Position numbers and translations under genes: made by a program
Source: Pohlia nutans
Lineage: Eukaryota; Streptophyta; Bryopsida; Bryales; Mniaceae
NCBI GenBank assembly: GCA_022496805.1
Contig: CM040102.1
Location: 2,805,501-2,869,500, forward strand
Reading direction: 5' to 3'
Length of the DNA: 64,000 nt
Notes under the pieces: generated by a model
The model's input: only the letters and a program-made list of their open reading frames with translations
Told to the model about the DNA's origin: nothing
Database searches by the model: none
Shown: positions 1 through 12,580 of the stretch, in pieces
How positions within the stretch are numbered: position 1 is the stretch's first letter
Layout of the letters: the number at the start of each line of letters is the position of its first letter

Positions 1-181
1 AGGGTTTATGGTCCGCAGTGGCCAACGTGAAGGTCAAGTAATTGTTGTTGCCCACGTCCACTAACGAGTCTCCAAGTACAAACGTCGCCGGTGGCGCCTT
101 CTTGGTCCCCGTTGCTTCAACGTTTCCGAAGCTCAACCATGTCACCGCCATGACAACAAACAGCATCGCTTTGCCTTCCAT
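1..181 (-). CDS. GDSL esterase/lipase, first exon (partial, runs off left edge)
   Basis: The minus-strand reading frame starts at an ATG at 181-179 and stays open to base 1. The first 23 residues form a classic secretory signal peptide: a charged start, a hydrophobic core (LFVVMAVTWLSF) and a likely cut after NVEA. The GDSL block I follows ([16 protein letters not shown]), holding the nucleophilic serine of SGNH/GDSL hydrolases. Plant enzymes of this family are secreted lipid or ester hydrolases acting on cutin, acyl or acetyl esters; the substrate here cannot be told. The remaining exons lie outside the window. From NVEA onward the DNA is about 97% identical (4 differences in about 123 bases) to the GDSL gene at 51.9 kb, so the two are recent duplicates, and this one shows what the other has lost. 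Confidence 0.85.
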   Translation of the reverse strand, partial: MEGKAMLFVVMAVTWLSFGNVEATGTKKAPPATFVLGDSLVDVGNNNYLTFTLATADHKP

Positions 182-1172
182 TTCTCGGGACCCTGGTAAC
201 GAGAGATCGACACGAACACACAGACACCACAATTAGATACATATACGAACGAAGACATAACGTACAAAATGATGACTGAAGCACTTTAACATCTGCGTAC
301 AGTGTTAGACATCTAAACCCTTTCTGAGGTTTACGAAACCAGAAAGAACGGCGCTCTAACGTACGTACTCAGACACAGATCGAAACTCCGTTACTACTGC
401 AACTCGAAGAGTGGAAACGAAGAAACAAAAGCCTTTTTCAATGTAAGCAAGAATGATACTGCAATGTTCAACAAGAAACAGCATTTTGATTAAGACGACA
501 ATATGTATCTGTATTGTTCCAGAAACGGAGAGGTTAAAAACGGGTTTAACAAACATATGACTAATTTTGAGCTGCAAGTATGAAAGCCCATTGATGAAAA
601 TTTGTTCCACAACATGGGCATCGTGAGTCAAAGTGGACGCAAGTCTACCAACCTCGGATGTCACCACTGAGCACCAAGTCAATTTGTACACATTTTGAGC
701 GCCGGGACGTACTCACCAGCTGGGAGCTTTCAAGCTAGCTGAGCTATGGCGGTGAGGGCCCAGTTTCACCAGCAAGCTAGCAGAGATGGACGTGCCACCA
801 AGCTCTGCAGGAAATGAGAGAGTGCAATGGAGCTACTGAGGGACTGAGAGAGATGAAGAGGCTGCTGGGCAGGGATCATTAAATGAAGGGGTGATTCGGA
901 TTATGGTCCTCGTCTGTGACTCATTTAGTGCTCTTGTACCCACTTTCCTTCAAGTCCCCATGACCACGTTCCTACCTGAATTCTCATTGATTCATTCTTG
1001 CAATTGAATTTGTGAAAAAAAAACAATTAAAAATTAAAACTAAAATGATTCATTGCAAAAAGCTCGTCTTGAATTCTGACGTTGCAGTGCTCATTTACTG
1101 AGATTTCAGTTTGAGTAATGACACTCAAGCCTCTCTTAAAGTACATTCACAGCAAGGGGACATTGAGATTTA
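182..1172. other. Upstream region of the left GDSL gene
   Basis: This should contain the 5' UTR and promoter of the minus-strand GDSL gene. I see no convincing TATA box, second gene or repeat; the short ORFs here look like chance. Confidence 0.4.
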
Positions 1173-1486
1173 GAGCAGTCTGGATTGCACAGACTCTGAA
1201 AAAGTCAGACTTCACCATGTAGTTCTCCCACCAACAACATCACTCAATTAAACATCACTCAATTAGGTTCTTGAAAATAGTAAGTGAGCCACTCACTAGT
1301 TACCACGCGTGTTTTGTGCAATTTTGATGTACAATTAAGAAGAGAAGATACACTAGTAAGAGTGATTTTGAGGGCCTTGGTTTTTAATAGATTATGAAGT
1401 GTCATGGGCCAAATGAATTGTTCACCAACCTAGTCTCATCCATTTTTTCATTGGCCGGGGGGTTGAGAGTGCTAGTGGAGATGCTC
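1173..1486. mobile_element. Tourist/Harbinger-like MITE (GAGCATCTCC ends)
   Basis: The left end is GAGCAG after TTA and the right end is GGAGATGCTC before TTG. The inside (serial 'cactcaatta', 'gtacaattaagaagagaagatacac') is shared with copies at 9,286, 16,689 and 62,255. Other members have clean TTA or TAA duplications, typical of PIF/Harbinger. Confidence 0.6.
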
Positions 1487-2400
1487 TTGGGGGAGGATTT
1501 GCAAAGAACTAGCAATACTCGCCCTCTATTTGGTCATAAGCTGTGAATGTGTTGGTTGTTATGTTTATTTTTTGAGTAGTCTCAATCTCATACAATAGAG
1601 TTAACTAAAAAGAGTGCCTCAAGATGGAAAGAAGACCTTAAACTCACCTTAGACTTGTTTTGAGTTCAAAAAGACTACATAATTAATCAATGATGAGTTG
1701 AAGAATAATCTAAAGAAATGCCTTGCATCGCTTGAGGAAGTGAAACTTGTGACCTCTTCAATCCTAGAGGAGAGTTTCAACGAGTTCCTTCAAGCCTAAG
1801 GAGCTATTCATAAAGGGATCAAGGAACTATGCATACACAATTCGTGTGAGATATTAATATTATCGGGATAGAGACTTAGCAGAAGTCCCCAATTCTCTTT
1901 AGTTAATTCAAATTTAGATGGCTTTCATCCAAGTTACATTTGCAAGCCTTTAAATTTCTCTACCAATTAAAATAAATCTTTTGTGATGGGGAGTTTGTTG
2001 ACAATATTCAAGAAGCCTCCAAATGCAAGTACATGTCAAATTTGGTGGGTATATTTTATGCTTGCAATGGTTCTCTCATGTACACCTCATGTACATCTTA
2101 GCCATTCTAATATCTATTTTTTAGATTAACATCTACATGTATTCAAAGGGTCGGTACGTTCAAGATTTAAAACATGATATGTTTGAGTTTCTGCTTCTAA
2201 GGTTTTGAAATTCAGTCAGGCAAGTGTAAATGATTGAACGAAAAAAGAAAACAAAAATAAAAAAACCGTCACCACAGATAAAGCTGGGCAAGGTTGACAC
2301 ATTCGTGCTGATATTTTAATTATTTTTTAAAAGTAAGGTTTGATAAATGCAAAAATTGTGAATACTCCTGAAGATTTTAAATTTTAGAAGATATCAACTA

Positions 2401-2642
2401 TTAACCAAACCCCTAAAGGATCAAGAAACCGAAATTGGGATTAATGTTTTTTTTTTTTTTTTTTTTTTCTCAATTTAGAGCAAATCCTTTATGGACTTCT
2501 TTTCATTCAAACTTATTTGTTACTTGACCAAGAAAGTGATCCCAATGATATAAAATCTGGTCTCATTGGAATTATTTTCTACAATATAATTGATTAAACT
2601 TGTCATTTTGAAACCATGAATCCTTGGTCATTTAGGATTAAA
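2401..2642. mobile_element. TTAA-flanked MITE, short family (degenerate)
   Basis: It carries the short-family body: CCCCTAAAGGATCAAG at the left, 'actaattccagtgatata'-like middle and 'ccatgaatccttggtca' at the right. The right end is decayed (TTTAGGATTA) and the middle contains a T-run of about 21. Confidence 0.6.
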
Positions 2643-2759
2643 ACCCTTCTTCTTTTTTCCTCCCCCCTTCTTTCTTTTTATTTACCCTCCTGTTGCCCTG
2701 TTGGCACAGGCGAAGGATTCTGCTGGTCTTGGAGATCAGAAAATGGACCTGCCAATTAA

Positions 2760-3326
2760 CCCCTAAATGCCTAGAGCCCTCTCCAAATTTGGCAGTTTGC
2801 AAAGATGCATTATAAAATGCAACCTAGAGGGATATTTTGAACTTGATATATGAATAAAAGTTGTACATTATGAATTTTAGATTCTATCCATATGGTTAGA
2901 TCTATGATTGCTATTACCAATAATTTTGTATAAAATTTGAAACGTGAAATTCAAAATTATTTTATAATTCAATTACGAATAAGATATTGACAATCTACGG
3001 ATGAAACATTTCGTGATTGGTTGAAATGTAATACTCTAAGTGTAGTGATTTCTGGAGATTTTTTGGTTGCTTAATTTTATGAGTTGACTTTTTTTAGAGC
3101 ACTTTTACACTGAAATCTTCAAAATTTTGGGTGAATCACTACAACATGAAACGAGGCATAAAAAATTCACAAATCATCCCCTTTCTAATCGGATCACATA
3201 TGCGTGAAGCTAACTTCCCATAGAATCTACTGTAAAATTCCACACTACAAAAAGTGCATGACGGATGAGAAATTTTGGATGAAATCTGTACATCGTCCAA
3301 AAAATGGACACTTAGGCAGTTAGGGG
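2760..3326. mobile_element. TTAA-flanked MITE, long family
   Basis: TTAA is followed by CCCCTAAATGCC, and the right end is GCAGTTAGGGG before TTAA. The roughly 570-bp body ('gatgcattataaaatgcaac', 'gtagtgattt.tggagatttttt', 'catgaaa.gaggcataaaaa') recurs at 9,462, 10,450, 38,814 and 58,008. There is no ORF for a transposase. Confidence 0.8.
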
Positions 3327-3733
3327 TTAAGTACTGCTCCAAGTAGGACAAAGGATACGGTATGTTGTTGTGGATTAAAATCATGTCAATTGATGAAAGT
3401 GCTGCTGAGGTGGCCCTTGTCCATTTCATTTTTCTCTGCAATGAATTCCTTCATATGTCCTGAAAAAAACATTAAAAGATTTACAGAAAGTCAATGGAAG
3501 CCAGCAAGGTAGCGCAGTGAACCTTGATGTTCTCAGCAACCTACTGTCTGCTGTTTTTGAGCCATGCAATGCCATTATGATGCTCTGGACCCTTCTAACA
3601 AACACAAGTGTGGAGCATCGCGGATTTGCCATAGGTCAGCCTCGAGCTCGTGGAGCAGCTTGGGATTGATCTGCACCGTCGATCTCCATTGAAAGATGAA
3701 CGAACCATGAGCAATAGACAGGTAACGAGCTCG

Positions 3734-3926
3734 CACAAGTAGAAGACCTGTCGTTTTTCATTCTCCGTTTTGTGGGAACAGTGAACAGTGGCTAAATATT
3801 ATGTCTATATTTTTGTCTTCTTGTGACCAAAATCACTCACCAATACTAACATAACCCGTGTGTCTGGCGCCATTTCATTCCTTTTTCATTTATAGCAAGT
3901 GAAAAATGACACATTTCCTACTAGTG
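3734..3926. mobile_element. CACTA MITE, 193 bp
   Basis: The ends are CACAAGTAGAAGA and TTTCCTACTAGTG, with a perfect 3-bp duplication TCG on each side. It is the same family as 3,975, 45,313, 53,227 and 61,835. Confidence 0.8.
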
Positions 3927-3974
3927 TCGCGGCAGGAAAGAGGGGGCCAAGCCAATGGAGATCGACGGTCACAT

Positions 3975-4171
3975 CACTAGTAGTAGACCTATTGTTTTTC
4001 ATTCCCCACTTCCTGTAGAATAGTGAACAGTGGCTGAATATTATGCTTATATTTTTGTCTTCTTGTGACCAATACCACTCACCATCACTAACACAATCCA
4101 TGTGCCTAGCGTGGTTTCATTCCGTTTTCATTTACAGTAAGTGAAAAGCAACACATTTTCTACTACTAGTG
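3975..4171. mobile_element. CACTA MITE, 197 bp
   Basis: The ends are CACTAGTAGTAGACC and TTTCTACTACTAGTG, flanked by a perfect CAT duplication. It lies 48 bp from a sister copy in the same orientation. Confidence 0.85.
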
Positions 4172-4249
4172 CATGCTCTCGAGTTGCTCTTCGCTAGTTT
4201 GAGTTGAGGAGTGTCTAAAACAACATTAAATAATAATAAGATATTAAAC

Positions 4250-4405
4250 AAATAGAAACTTTGGTCCTCTTTCGAGGCCGGCATGAATAAAGTGTTTGAG
4301 TGTTTGCAACGTCAATGAGCCAGTGCCCACTGGGTGCCCACTGGATTAAGAGTCATTCTTGCAAAACTACTACTCAGTCTTTCCTTTCGTGAATAATAAT
4401 AATCT
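4250..4405 (-). repeat. Dispersed repeat, copy 1 of 3
   Basis: The segment beginning 'aatagaaactttggtcctctttcgaggccggc' is related to 57,325-57,480 (same strand) and to 39,759-39,890 (opposite strand). I do not recognise the family and see no open frame shared by all three. Confidence 0.5.
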
Positions 4406-4599
4406 CAATGTTCATGAAAGACCATTGTGAATAGAGGAAATAATTCGTCTTCCAGGGGCTGCAACACACTCTGTACAACAAGAAGACATTTGAACATCAT
4501 TAAAATTAAAATTGTGTCATTGTAACCACTTGTACAGTAAACCAAATGAATGTATTGGAATAGCATTTCATACTGCCAATTTGTGATTTTCAGACACTT

Positions 4600-6715
4600 A
4601 TAGTTAGTGGGTCAAAGGAGGATTAAGTCTCATAGTCCTTCTGCTCTTTGGGAGCCTTTAGATCAACCAAAAGTAGGTCTAGTGGATGTTTGTGATGTAA
4701 TAGTCTTCCTTTATTCTTATAATCTAATATGTTGTTCATTGAATGGTTTTTTATCCTTAGTTCTAATGGCAATAGTTTGGAAGAGCCATTCCAGTGACGA
4801 ATGTTCAGTAATAGTTTAGAGCATTGCCAACGGACCCCACAACAGGAGGCTGCAACTACACTAGGTAGGCCTAGGCAACACCTCAAACCCCAACGCAGGT
4901 AGTTTCACAAGCTCGCGACGAGCGGCCGCGCTAATTTTTCTCTTTGTACTTGCTAACATTGCCGGTGGTCAACTTGTCATTTGAGCAAGCCCTCTAAACT
5001 TGCATTCCAAGTTTGCCATTTGACAACCAACAACCACTCGGTGACGAGAGCGACGTCTCCTCCATTTTGTGAAGCCGCATGTGTCATGGCCCATTCACAC
5101 CAATCACCCAACGCGAGTACGGCAAAGAAGCTGCATTCATCAAGTAAGTTTTTGGTAGTTACAATGTGCTCCTGTAAAAATTATTTTTTGAACCTGACGC
5201 ATGCAAGAAGCTGCTCCAACGCATTTTGGTTGTCATAAGAAATTTGCGCTCCACCAAGGCACATGGTTTGACCAAAAGCAGGAAGAGACAAGGCTCTAAC
5301 ATCGCAAGAAATTGTATATTATTTTCAAAATTTACCTTGGAACATTCGAGGAACACAACGCAAATGCTAGAGCTTCTCGGTGTGAATGGGCCATCAACGC
5401 AGGCCCATGTGAAGCTTTGCGGTGGGGGGATTTTAAAGTCTCGCCAAACTGCTTTGATGAGGCTCCGACCTCCATCAGTGGTGGAGATACTCTTAGCATT
5501 CCTGTCAAGGAACTAAAAGTCACACTGAAGTGCAACCGGGTTTCAGTTGTCAGTCCTGTTACTTCCCACGCATTTCTATTTAGCCTAGTAATGAGCTCTG
5601 CAAACAAAACACCTCCCTGTGATTTTTCTTGTTTCTAGGGATATCCGTAACCACCCTGTCATGAACTGTAATGTTAAATATTGAAGGAAAGGGGCAGGGT
5701 TGGCACATAGTTCAGATCTGGGCATGTTTTTTCAATTTCCATGAAGACAGTGCCAAAGTGGCGATATAAAAAGTTATACTGGTGCTCCATATTTCAGCAC
5801 TCTTCCACATATTGGATAGAAAACATCATAATAGAAGATATCACAATATCCATAAATAAAAAAATCATCCACAATATGGAAATTTCACCCAAGTCTTTTC
5901 TTTTTCTTTTTTTAATTTGAAGTTTTATGGAGAAAAAAATTATGTTTTTTTGGCCATTCTTCAACTAATTTTATTCTTAGTGTAATCTAGTACTGTTTCG
6001 CCCAAAAAAACTGCCTTTGTTTAAATATATTGACACTTAAAAGTAAAGTTTCATACATACTTTAATTTCAACTAACCCAATCACACAATCTATTTGTGCA
6101 CAATATATAGTTAATGGACCAATCACAACCATCACTTATTCAAAATTAGGTTCCATCACACATTAGTTTCAAATTAGGTTCCATTCACTAATTGCACTTA
6201 TAGGATTTAGGTTTCATTACATGTGCAACAAAGTACAAGAATCTACCTAAATTTAGTCTTAGAGGGGTGGTTTGAAGGGCTCCGCATACTCTTCAAATTT
6301 AAAGTGCCTTCTTGCCCTCTACACTATTTTGGGATGATAATTATCCATTTTATTGGGTGACAAATGGTTTACATGACTCTGTTGAGGTTGCATATAGAGC
6401 AACTCCAACAAACTTGCAAGATGGGCACGACAACGGTATTTTACCATTTGCGTGTCCTTTGCTTGGAAAACTTCATCCCATCATAACTCCAAGTGATACT
6501 AGGTTTCATCGGGGAATGTGTCCCATGACATTACTTGCAAGGTGTATTTTCTCATTTTGTGGTCCTCTTCTTCAACACAACACTCCCACTTTGATTTTAT
6601 TTTTTTATTGTTGGAGAGAGACAGATCGTGGAAAAGTTTTTGTCGTGGCCGCAAATAGACGCAAAGATGAAGCCCCATTGTACCATGCCTCTATAGACCA
6701 TTGAGCTTTGAGCTT
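4600..6715. other. Unassigned low-copy stretch
   Basis: Short open frames occur (for example 5,312-5,638 and 6,312-6,704), but none shows a recognisable domain, a clean splice framework or support from a second copy. The stretch is less repetitive and partly richer in GC than its surroundings. It could be a decayed gene or transposon remnant; I make no gene call. Confidence 0.3.
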
Positions 6716-8669
6716 ATCAACATCACTAGGAATAAGCCTTTCCACATGGCAACTACAAACTGTTGGTCAAGCTGTTCACAAAAAAATACATGGTGACATT
6801 ATATATATAGAGAGAGAGAGCTTGTGAGATGTTTAAGTGTTAATTTGACACATGCTTTCAAGGACAAAAAAACGATGAGGTAACTGATGGCAAAACAACA
6901 AATAGAACTAATGATCTATGGATATTGGTCATGGTATCTTCAACTCCTAAGTGCTTAACTGAAACAAATAATAGTAAGATCAGCTTAATTTTTTTTGTAA
7001 TAAACAATAGAAACTCCTTCAAAATATTTATGCCATTAGAACAATCTTTCATTTTTCCATTTATTAATTACTCAATCTTCTTAATTAATGAAGATTGATT
7101 GACTGAAATAGAAATTTCAAAACATTCATCCTCTACATCATAGATGTTTAAGCATTCAGAAATTAAATGTAGGTCCTTGCTGTATATGAGATCATGCATG
7201 TAATGGTTGGATAAAGGTTAGCCCACATTCTAAAAATATAAAGCCGTCATCATTGGTCTAAAACATATTTTGCTTCATTTTATTTATTTATTTAGAAACA
7301 AGAGAGAAAAGTTCAATGTTAAAGAGGAATTGGTATAACTCCTTAGCATGAAGACCACGTATTGAATAGACAAAAATAAAGATAAAAACATCCAGAACCA
7401 AACTAATCCACCACTCTAGGCTATAAAATAAAATGAGACCCTTTTTATATGATCCTTTTATTCACAATTTACACTAATCACATGAAGTGTTTTTTGGGGG
7501 ACTATTCATTATTGCTAAATTGGTACACAAAACATATTGTTCAAAAATGTACTGTTGAAATGTTACAAGAAAAGAATGCCAAAAAAGTTGGAAATGGGTG
7601 TAATGTAAGGCTGATATGGCTACATTTTGGATGAATGTACAAGTTTTGTACATGAATAAATCACATTTCATCCAAATTATGAACACAAGAAATGTAGTAA
7701 TCATATCAGCATCTCATACTCAATAACAATTATTTCTGGAAAATCCTTTTCAGCAATTGTCCAATCATGTGAATATTTGTCAAGATTCTCTTTATCACCA
7801 TACAACATAAAAAATTTCAGAAAATAAATTTGGGCTTCTCTTCTGAATTTTTTATTTTTTTGGGCCAATCCTAATGGACTATGGTACTCGAAAATATTGA
7901 CAGGAGAAAAATTGGGTGTTATATCTTCGTTTTGCCATCTAACTTTCGTCACAGACATTCATGGATGATCTTTTTGCTGTTGTATAGTACACTAGTACAG
8001 TACTGTACATACATACATACATACATGATACTTGTCTGCCACCTCCACTGGCGGAGTGTAGTTGATGGGAATTGCAGGATACTAGTAATTGCGCAATATA
8101 ATGACAAGTAGGTTTGTATCATGATTCAAGTGGTACTCCAGGGAATTTAAGAGCATGAATGATTGCTGGAACAAGCTGACGTTGTCTTTGACTGCGGAAC
8201 TAGCTTACAGTACCCTAGTTCTCTATGACTGCTTTTTGGGCAAGCCCAGGTTTTGCAGTTTAACCCCGAAGCATGCATGTCCTATCGGCCAAAAAAAAAT
8301 TTCGGCCTTGTAAGAACTATGGACTTATTGCTATAAAATTTTCAATTTTTTTTTGCGGAAGATCGTGATAAAAATTCTTTGTACAAATGTGGTAATAAGA
8401 AACAGTAAAGCACATTGAGGTTGTTGCATGTATCAGCGGTTAATGTTTGAAGAGTACACCTGTAATCTGATCAGCAATGGTGGAGTACAGTTGCCACCCA
8501 ACAAGTTCATGGCCAGGCACACACTGAATTTAAGGCTCTACTGCTCAACCATGTGTGAGGATTAACTCATAAATGTCACCACATGTTGGCACATATAATC
8601 CGTCTCATATGTAATTGAAATACGTTGATGTATTCAAGTCCTGAATCAAGCACGTTGTATAGGGATGTA
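6716..8669. other. AT-rich spacer
   Basis: I see no gene. It contains a short GA run near 6,812 and a CATA microsatellite near 8,006-8,026. Confidence 0.4.
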
Positions 8670-9279
8670 CAGTCGGGTACAAGGTAGTTACGAATTTTTG
8701 AATCGAGTTGAGATTTGAGGGAACTTTGGAAGGCCCGTGTATGCTCAAAAATGAATGGAATTTCAAATTTCAAATTGCATTGGAATCACACTAAAGTCTA
8801 CTTTATCATCAATGCAAATACACATATGTAATTGAAAATCATATAATTTTTTTGATGTTTTCTATATGCTATCTACCATTCATTGTTGCCACCATTTGTG
8901 AAAATTACAACTTGTATTTAATGGTACATATTAGAAATGAACCTTCACAATTGCTTTAGAGATACTTGATTCCACACGACTTGAACTACTTGTATGATTT
9001 CTTTCTTATTTTGCACTTAAATGCAAGAAATCTTTGACTGTCTCTCAAAAGTTCACTATGAAATGATAGATAGTGTATAAAAGAACTCTAAATTGTTGTA
9101 TGATTTTGAATTATTCTTTTTTCACTTATTATGAAGTTGAAGCACACTTCATTGCGATTCCAATGCAATTTGTGGTTTCAAAATCGGTTCATTTTTTAGC
9201 AAGTTAGAGCTTCCTAAACATTGTTGAACTTTCTAGTGAAAAGTGGTTGAAAAATTCGTAAGCATGTTGTACCCGACTA
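8670..9279. mobile_element. Tc1/mariner-like MITE, 610 bp
   Basis: The left end CAGTCGGGTACAAGGTAG...TTACGAATTTTT is mirrored at the right (AAAAATTCGTAAGCATG...TTGTACCCGACTA), with TA on both outer edges. The inside is AT-rich without an ORF. Confidence 0.65.
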
Positions 9280-9285
9280 TACTTT

Positions 9286-10156
9286 GAGCATCTCCACCAA
9301 TGACTTTGAATTGCAATCTACAGGTCATCTACAAATTGGGACCTCCATCGCCGTGTAGTTCCCCACTAACATCGCTCAATCAAGTTGTGAAAATAGCAAG
9401 GAAGCCACTCACAAGTCACTAGTCACTACACATGGATTGTGCAATCATAATGTGCAATTAATCCCTAAGTGTCCTCACCCCTCTCCGAATTCAACAATTT
9501 TGTAAAGATGCATTATAAAATACAATTAAGAGGGATATTTTGAACTTGATGCATGAATGAAAGTTGTACATTATAAATTTTAGATTCTATTCATTCTTTG
9601 ATTGCTCTCTCTAATATTTTTGTATAAAATTTGAAACTTGAAATTCAAAAATATTTTGTTATTCAATTACAAATAAGATACTGACAATTTGTTGTGATAG
9701 GTTGAAATGTAATACTCTAAGTGTAGTGATTTTTGGAGATTTTTTTGGTTGCTTACTTTTATGAGTATTTTTTTTCAAGAGCACAATTAGATTAAAATCT
9801 TCAAGATTTTTGGTGAATTATTGCAACATGAATTGAGGCATAATAATTTCACTAATCATCCCGTTTCTATTTGGATCACACATGCATGAAGCTATCTTGC
9901 TATAGAATTTCGTAGTATTTTATTTTCCCTGCAAAAGTGCATGACAAATGAGAAAACATGGATGAAATCTGTAAATCGTCCCAAAAGTGGACGGTTGGGC
10001 AACTAGGGTTAAGAAGAAAAGTATTGAGTTCCCGATTGAGTTGTTTTGAAGGTTCTTAAATTGGGTTGTTGTATTCAATTTCTCCCTCCAAGTAAATTGT
10101 TGACCAAACAATGCACATCCTTTTTTATAGAGCTACAGAGCTATCTAGAGATGCTC
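9286..10156. mobile_element. Tourist/Harbinger-like MITE interrupted by a TTAA element
   Basis: It begins GAGCATCTCCACC and ends AGAGATGCTC before TTA. It is split at 'gtgcaattaa' by the element at 9,462-10,008; sister copies at 1,173 and 62,255 have the uninterrupted sequence. Confidence 0.75.
9462..10008. mobile_element. TTAA-flanked MITE, long family, nested
   Basis: TTAA at 9,458-9,461 and 10,009-10,012 flank ends CCCTAAG and CTAGGG. The host MITE at 62,400 reads 'gtgcaattaagaagagaag', the empty site with a single TTAA. Confidence 0.88.
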
Positions 10157-10449
10157 TTAAGTATGTTGATACAATGAAATGCAAAAATTATCACATGCTT
10201 GTATGCAAAAATTGATGCGGCTCAAGAAGACTTTTGAGACGTTTAAGGATTAATGGAGTTTGAAGTAGCTACAAAGGACTATAATATTATTTTTTTGTTT
10301 TTCCCTCACAATTTTCTTTTCTCCAAATTCCAAAAAGAATAATTCAAAAAGATAGCCGCAACGGAAACCTTGAGACTAAGATGGCCAAACCAAATAGAAC
10401 ACTGGAACCCTAAGTCTAAACATCCCAAACTAGAACCTAATAGTGCTAA

Positions 10450-11015
10450 CCCCCAAACGTTCTCACCCTTTCCAGATTTGACAGTTTTTCAAAAATGCAT
10501 TATAAAATGCAACTAAAAGGAATATTTTCAACTTGATGAATGAACAAAAGTTGTCCATTATGAATTTTAGATTCTATCCATATGGTTAGATTTGCAATTA
10601 CTATCACTAATATTTGTGTATAATTTTCAAACTTAAAATTTAGAACTCTTTTGTAATATGATTACAAATAAGATATTGACAATCTAATAATGAATTCTTT
10701 CGGGATGAGTTGAAATGCAATACTCTAAGAGTAGTGATTTTTGGAGATTTTTTCGTTGCTTAATTTTAGTAGTTGACTTTTTCAAGAGCACTTTTAGACT
10801 AAAATCTTTGAAATTTTGGGTGGAACACTACAATATGAAATGAGGCATAAAAATTTCACAAATCATCCCTGTCTAATCGGATCACACATGCACAAAGCTA
10901 ACTTCCCACAAAATTTTCAGTAAAAAATTCACACTATAAAAAGTGCATGATGGATGAGAAATTGGAGTTCTAATCCGTACATCATGCAAAATATGCATGG
11001 TTGAACGGTTAGGGG
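10450..11015. mobile_element. TTAA-flanked MITE, long family
   Basis: The left flank is CTAA (decayed TTAA) before CCCCCAAACG; the right end is CGGTTAGGGG before TTAA at 11,016-11,019, which it shares with the next element. Confidence 0.75.
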
Positions 11016-11019
11016 TTAA

Positions 11020-11538
11020 CCCTTTAGCGCGCCGGATGAATTCCAGCAGCTTGTTTTCTGTAGGTACCGAATGTTTTTCATCCAATTTTTTTTTTTTTCA
11101 TTCTTGTGCTAGTTGAATACCATTTGTACGGTATGGATCTTCCAAATAAGATAATGTGAATTTTTGAAAAATTACAAAAGTGATTAATGTCAAGTTTCAA
11201 TCTTAGTTCAAAAAGAAAGACCTTAAATATGATTTTCCATAGTAAGTAGAATCAAATAATGGAAACCATACCATCTCGTAGTGCATGTCATTCTAATTTC
11301 ATTACAATATTTTTAAATTTTTTTGTGTTAGTTTTGGATTTTTAATTGAATTTCAAGAGAAAACCTTACAAAATTACTTTTAAAATATTAATATTAAATA
11401 TGATGAATCCAACCGTACGGATGTTATCTACACATTGACATTTACAACTTTGTTTTGTACATCAACTCCATTTTCGTTTTTCATCAACCATTTTATAACA
11501 AACCTTTGAAAACAATGTTGAATCGGGACATTAAAGGG
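11020..11538. mobile_element. TTAA-flanked MITE, medium family
   Basis: The ends are CCCTTTAGCGC and ACATTAAAGGG between TTAA copies. The body is shared, in opposite orientation, with the element at 26,452-26,981 in an MFP1-like intron. Confidence 0.75.
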
Positions 11539-11854
11539 TTAAAAGGGATATATTAGCAAAAGTGTTGTTTCTGAACACGATGGATAGTCCTTGTCTAAAA
11601 GGCAGGGCCTAATAAACAGCCTTATAAACAAAACTAAACCCTATAAATGTGTCTACAATCAATCCCTCCTGCCCATCATCACTCTACAATAACATCAGTG
11701 GCCAGGCCATTCCTACAGATGTGGTAACCATATGAAGAACATGGTTATGTTTCATAATCTTGTCCTTTCATGTCATAGTGTACTTTATTGAGAACTTTGA
11801 TTGAGCATAAATGAACAAGATCTAACTATTGAGGTTCGATACCTCAACATGTTA

Positions 11855-12177
11855 GAGCAGCTCCACCGCAAGCCCTCCCAGGGCCCTAGCAGTTAAGAAG
11901 TAAATGAAAAGTGCTCAGGACCCTCCCAAAATGGCTCAGGGTCCTCCCTCCTAGCGTGTCAAGAAATGGCCCTCCAAATCACTATTCAGTTGACTAAATC
12001 ACTAATTAGTTGACTAAATCCCCACATTCTACTTGTGATTGGTCCATTGAATATTTAATGTGCACTTTTTATGTGTGAGGGCCCTCCAAGGGTGGGGGAG
12101 TGTGAGTGCAAGGGCCCTCCAAATGGTAATGAATAATTTGAGCGAGTCATCTCTGGCATGTAGGAATGGGGATGCTC
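11855..12177 (+). mobile_element. Tourist/Harbinger-like MITE with TTA duplication
   Basis: It starts GAGCAGCTCCACC and ends GGATGCTC, with perfect TTA duplications (11,852-11,854 and 12,178-12,180). An inverted sister follows at 12,269. Confidence 0.8.
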
Positions 12178-12268
12178 TTAAGTTATTTCTCATAGCAAGG
12201 CTCTCGATTCATGTTACCAAGCCCATTACTGATGATTTTACAAACAATAGTACATTTGTACTTCCTAA

Positions 12269-12580
12269 GAGCATTCCCACCCATGCACGCTAGGACTAAC
12301 CCTCTCAAATTATTCATTTACATGTGAAGGGCCCTTGCACTCACACTCCCCCACCCTTGCACGCCCTTCACGTATCAAAAGTGCGCATCAAATAGTGAAT
12401 GGACCAATCACAAGTAGAATGAGAGGAATAATCATCGAATAGTCAACTCAATAGTGATTTCAAGGCCCAATTTCTAACACGCTAGAATCCAGAGTCAAGA
12501 AGCATTTTGAAAGGCCCCTTGAAACTTTTCATCCACTTCTTGAGGTCAGAGACCCTCTGAGGCCATGGGTGGCCATGCTC
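12269..12580 (-). mobile_element. Tourist/Harbinger-like MITE, inverted sister, TAA duplication
   Basis: It starts GAGCATTCCCACC and ends GGCCATGCTC, with TAA on both sides. The sequence is the reverse complement relative of 11,855-12,177; for example the 'cttgtgattggtccatt' segment appears inverted. Confidence 0.8.

Noticed and set aside
4607..5638. Overlapping ORFs on both strands as genes
   Set aside because: They overlap each other in several frames with no recognisable protein pattern; a decayed gene is possible but unsupported.
6312..6704. 130-residue ORF as a gene
   Set aside because: No domain, splice signals or second copy support it, and it lies in sequence of uncertain origin.
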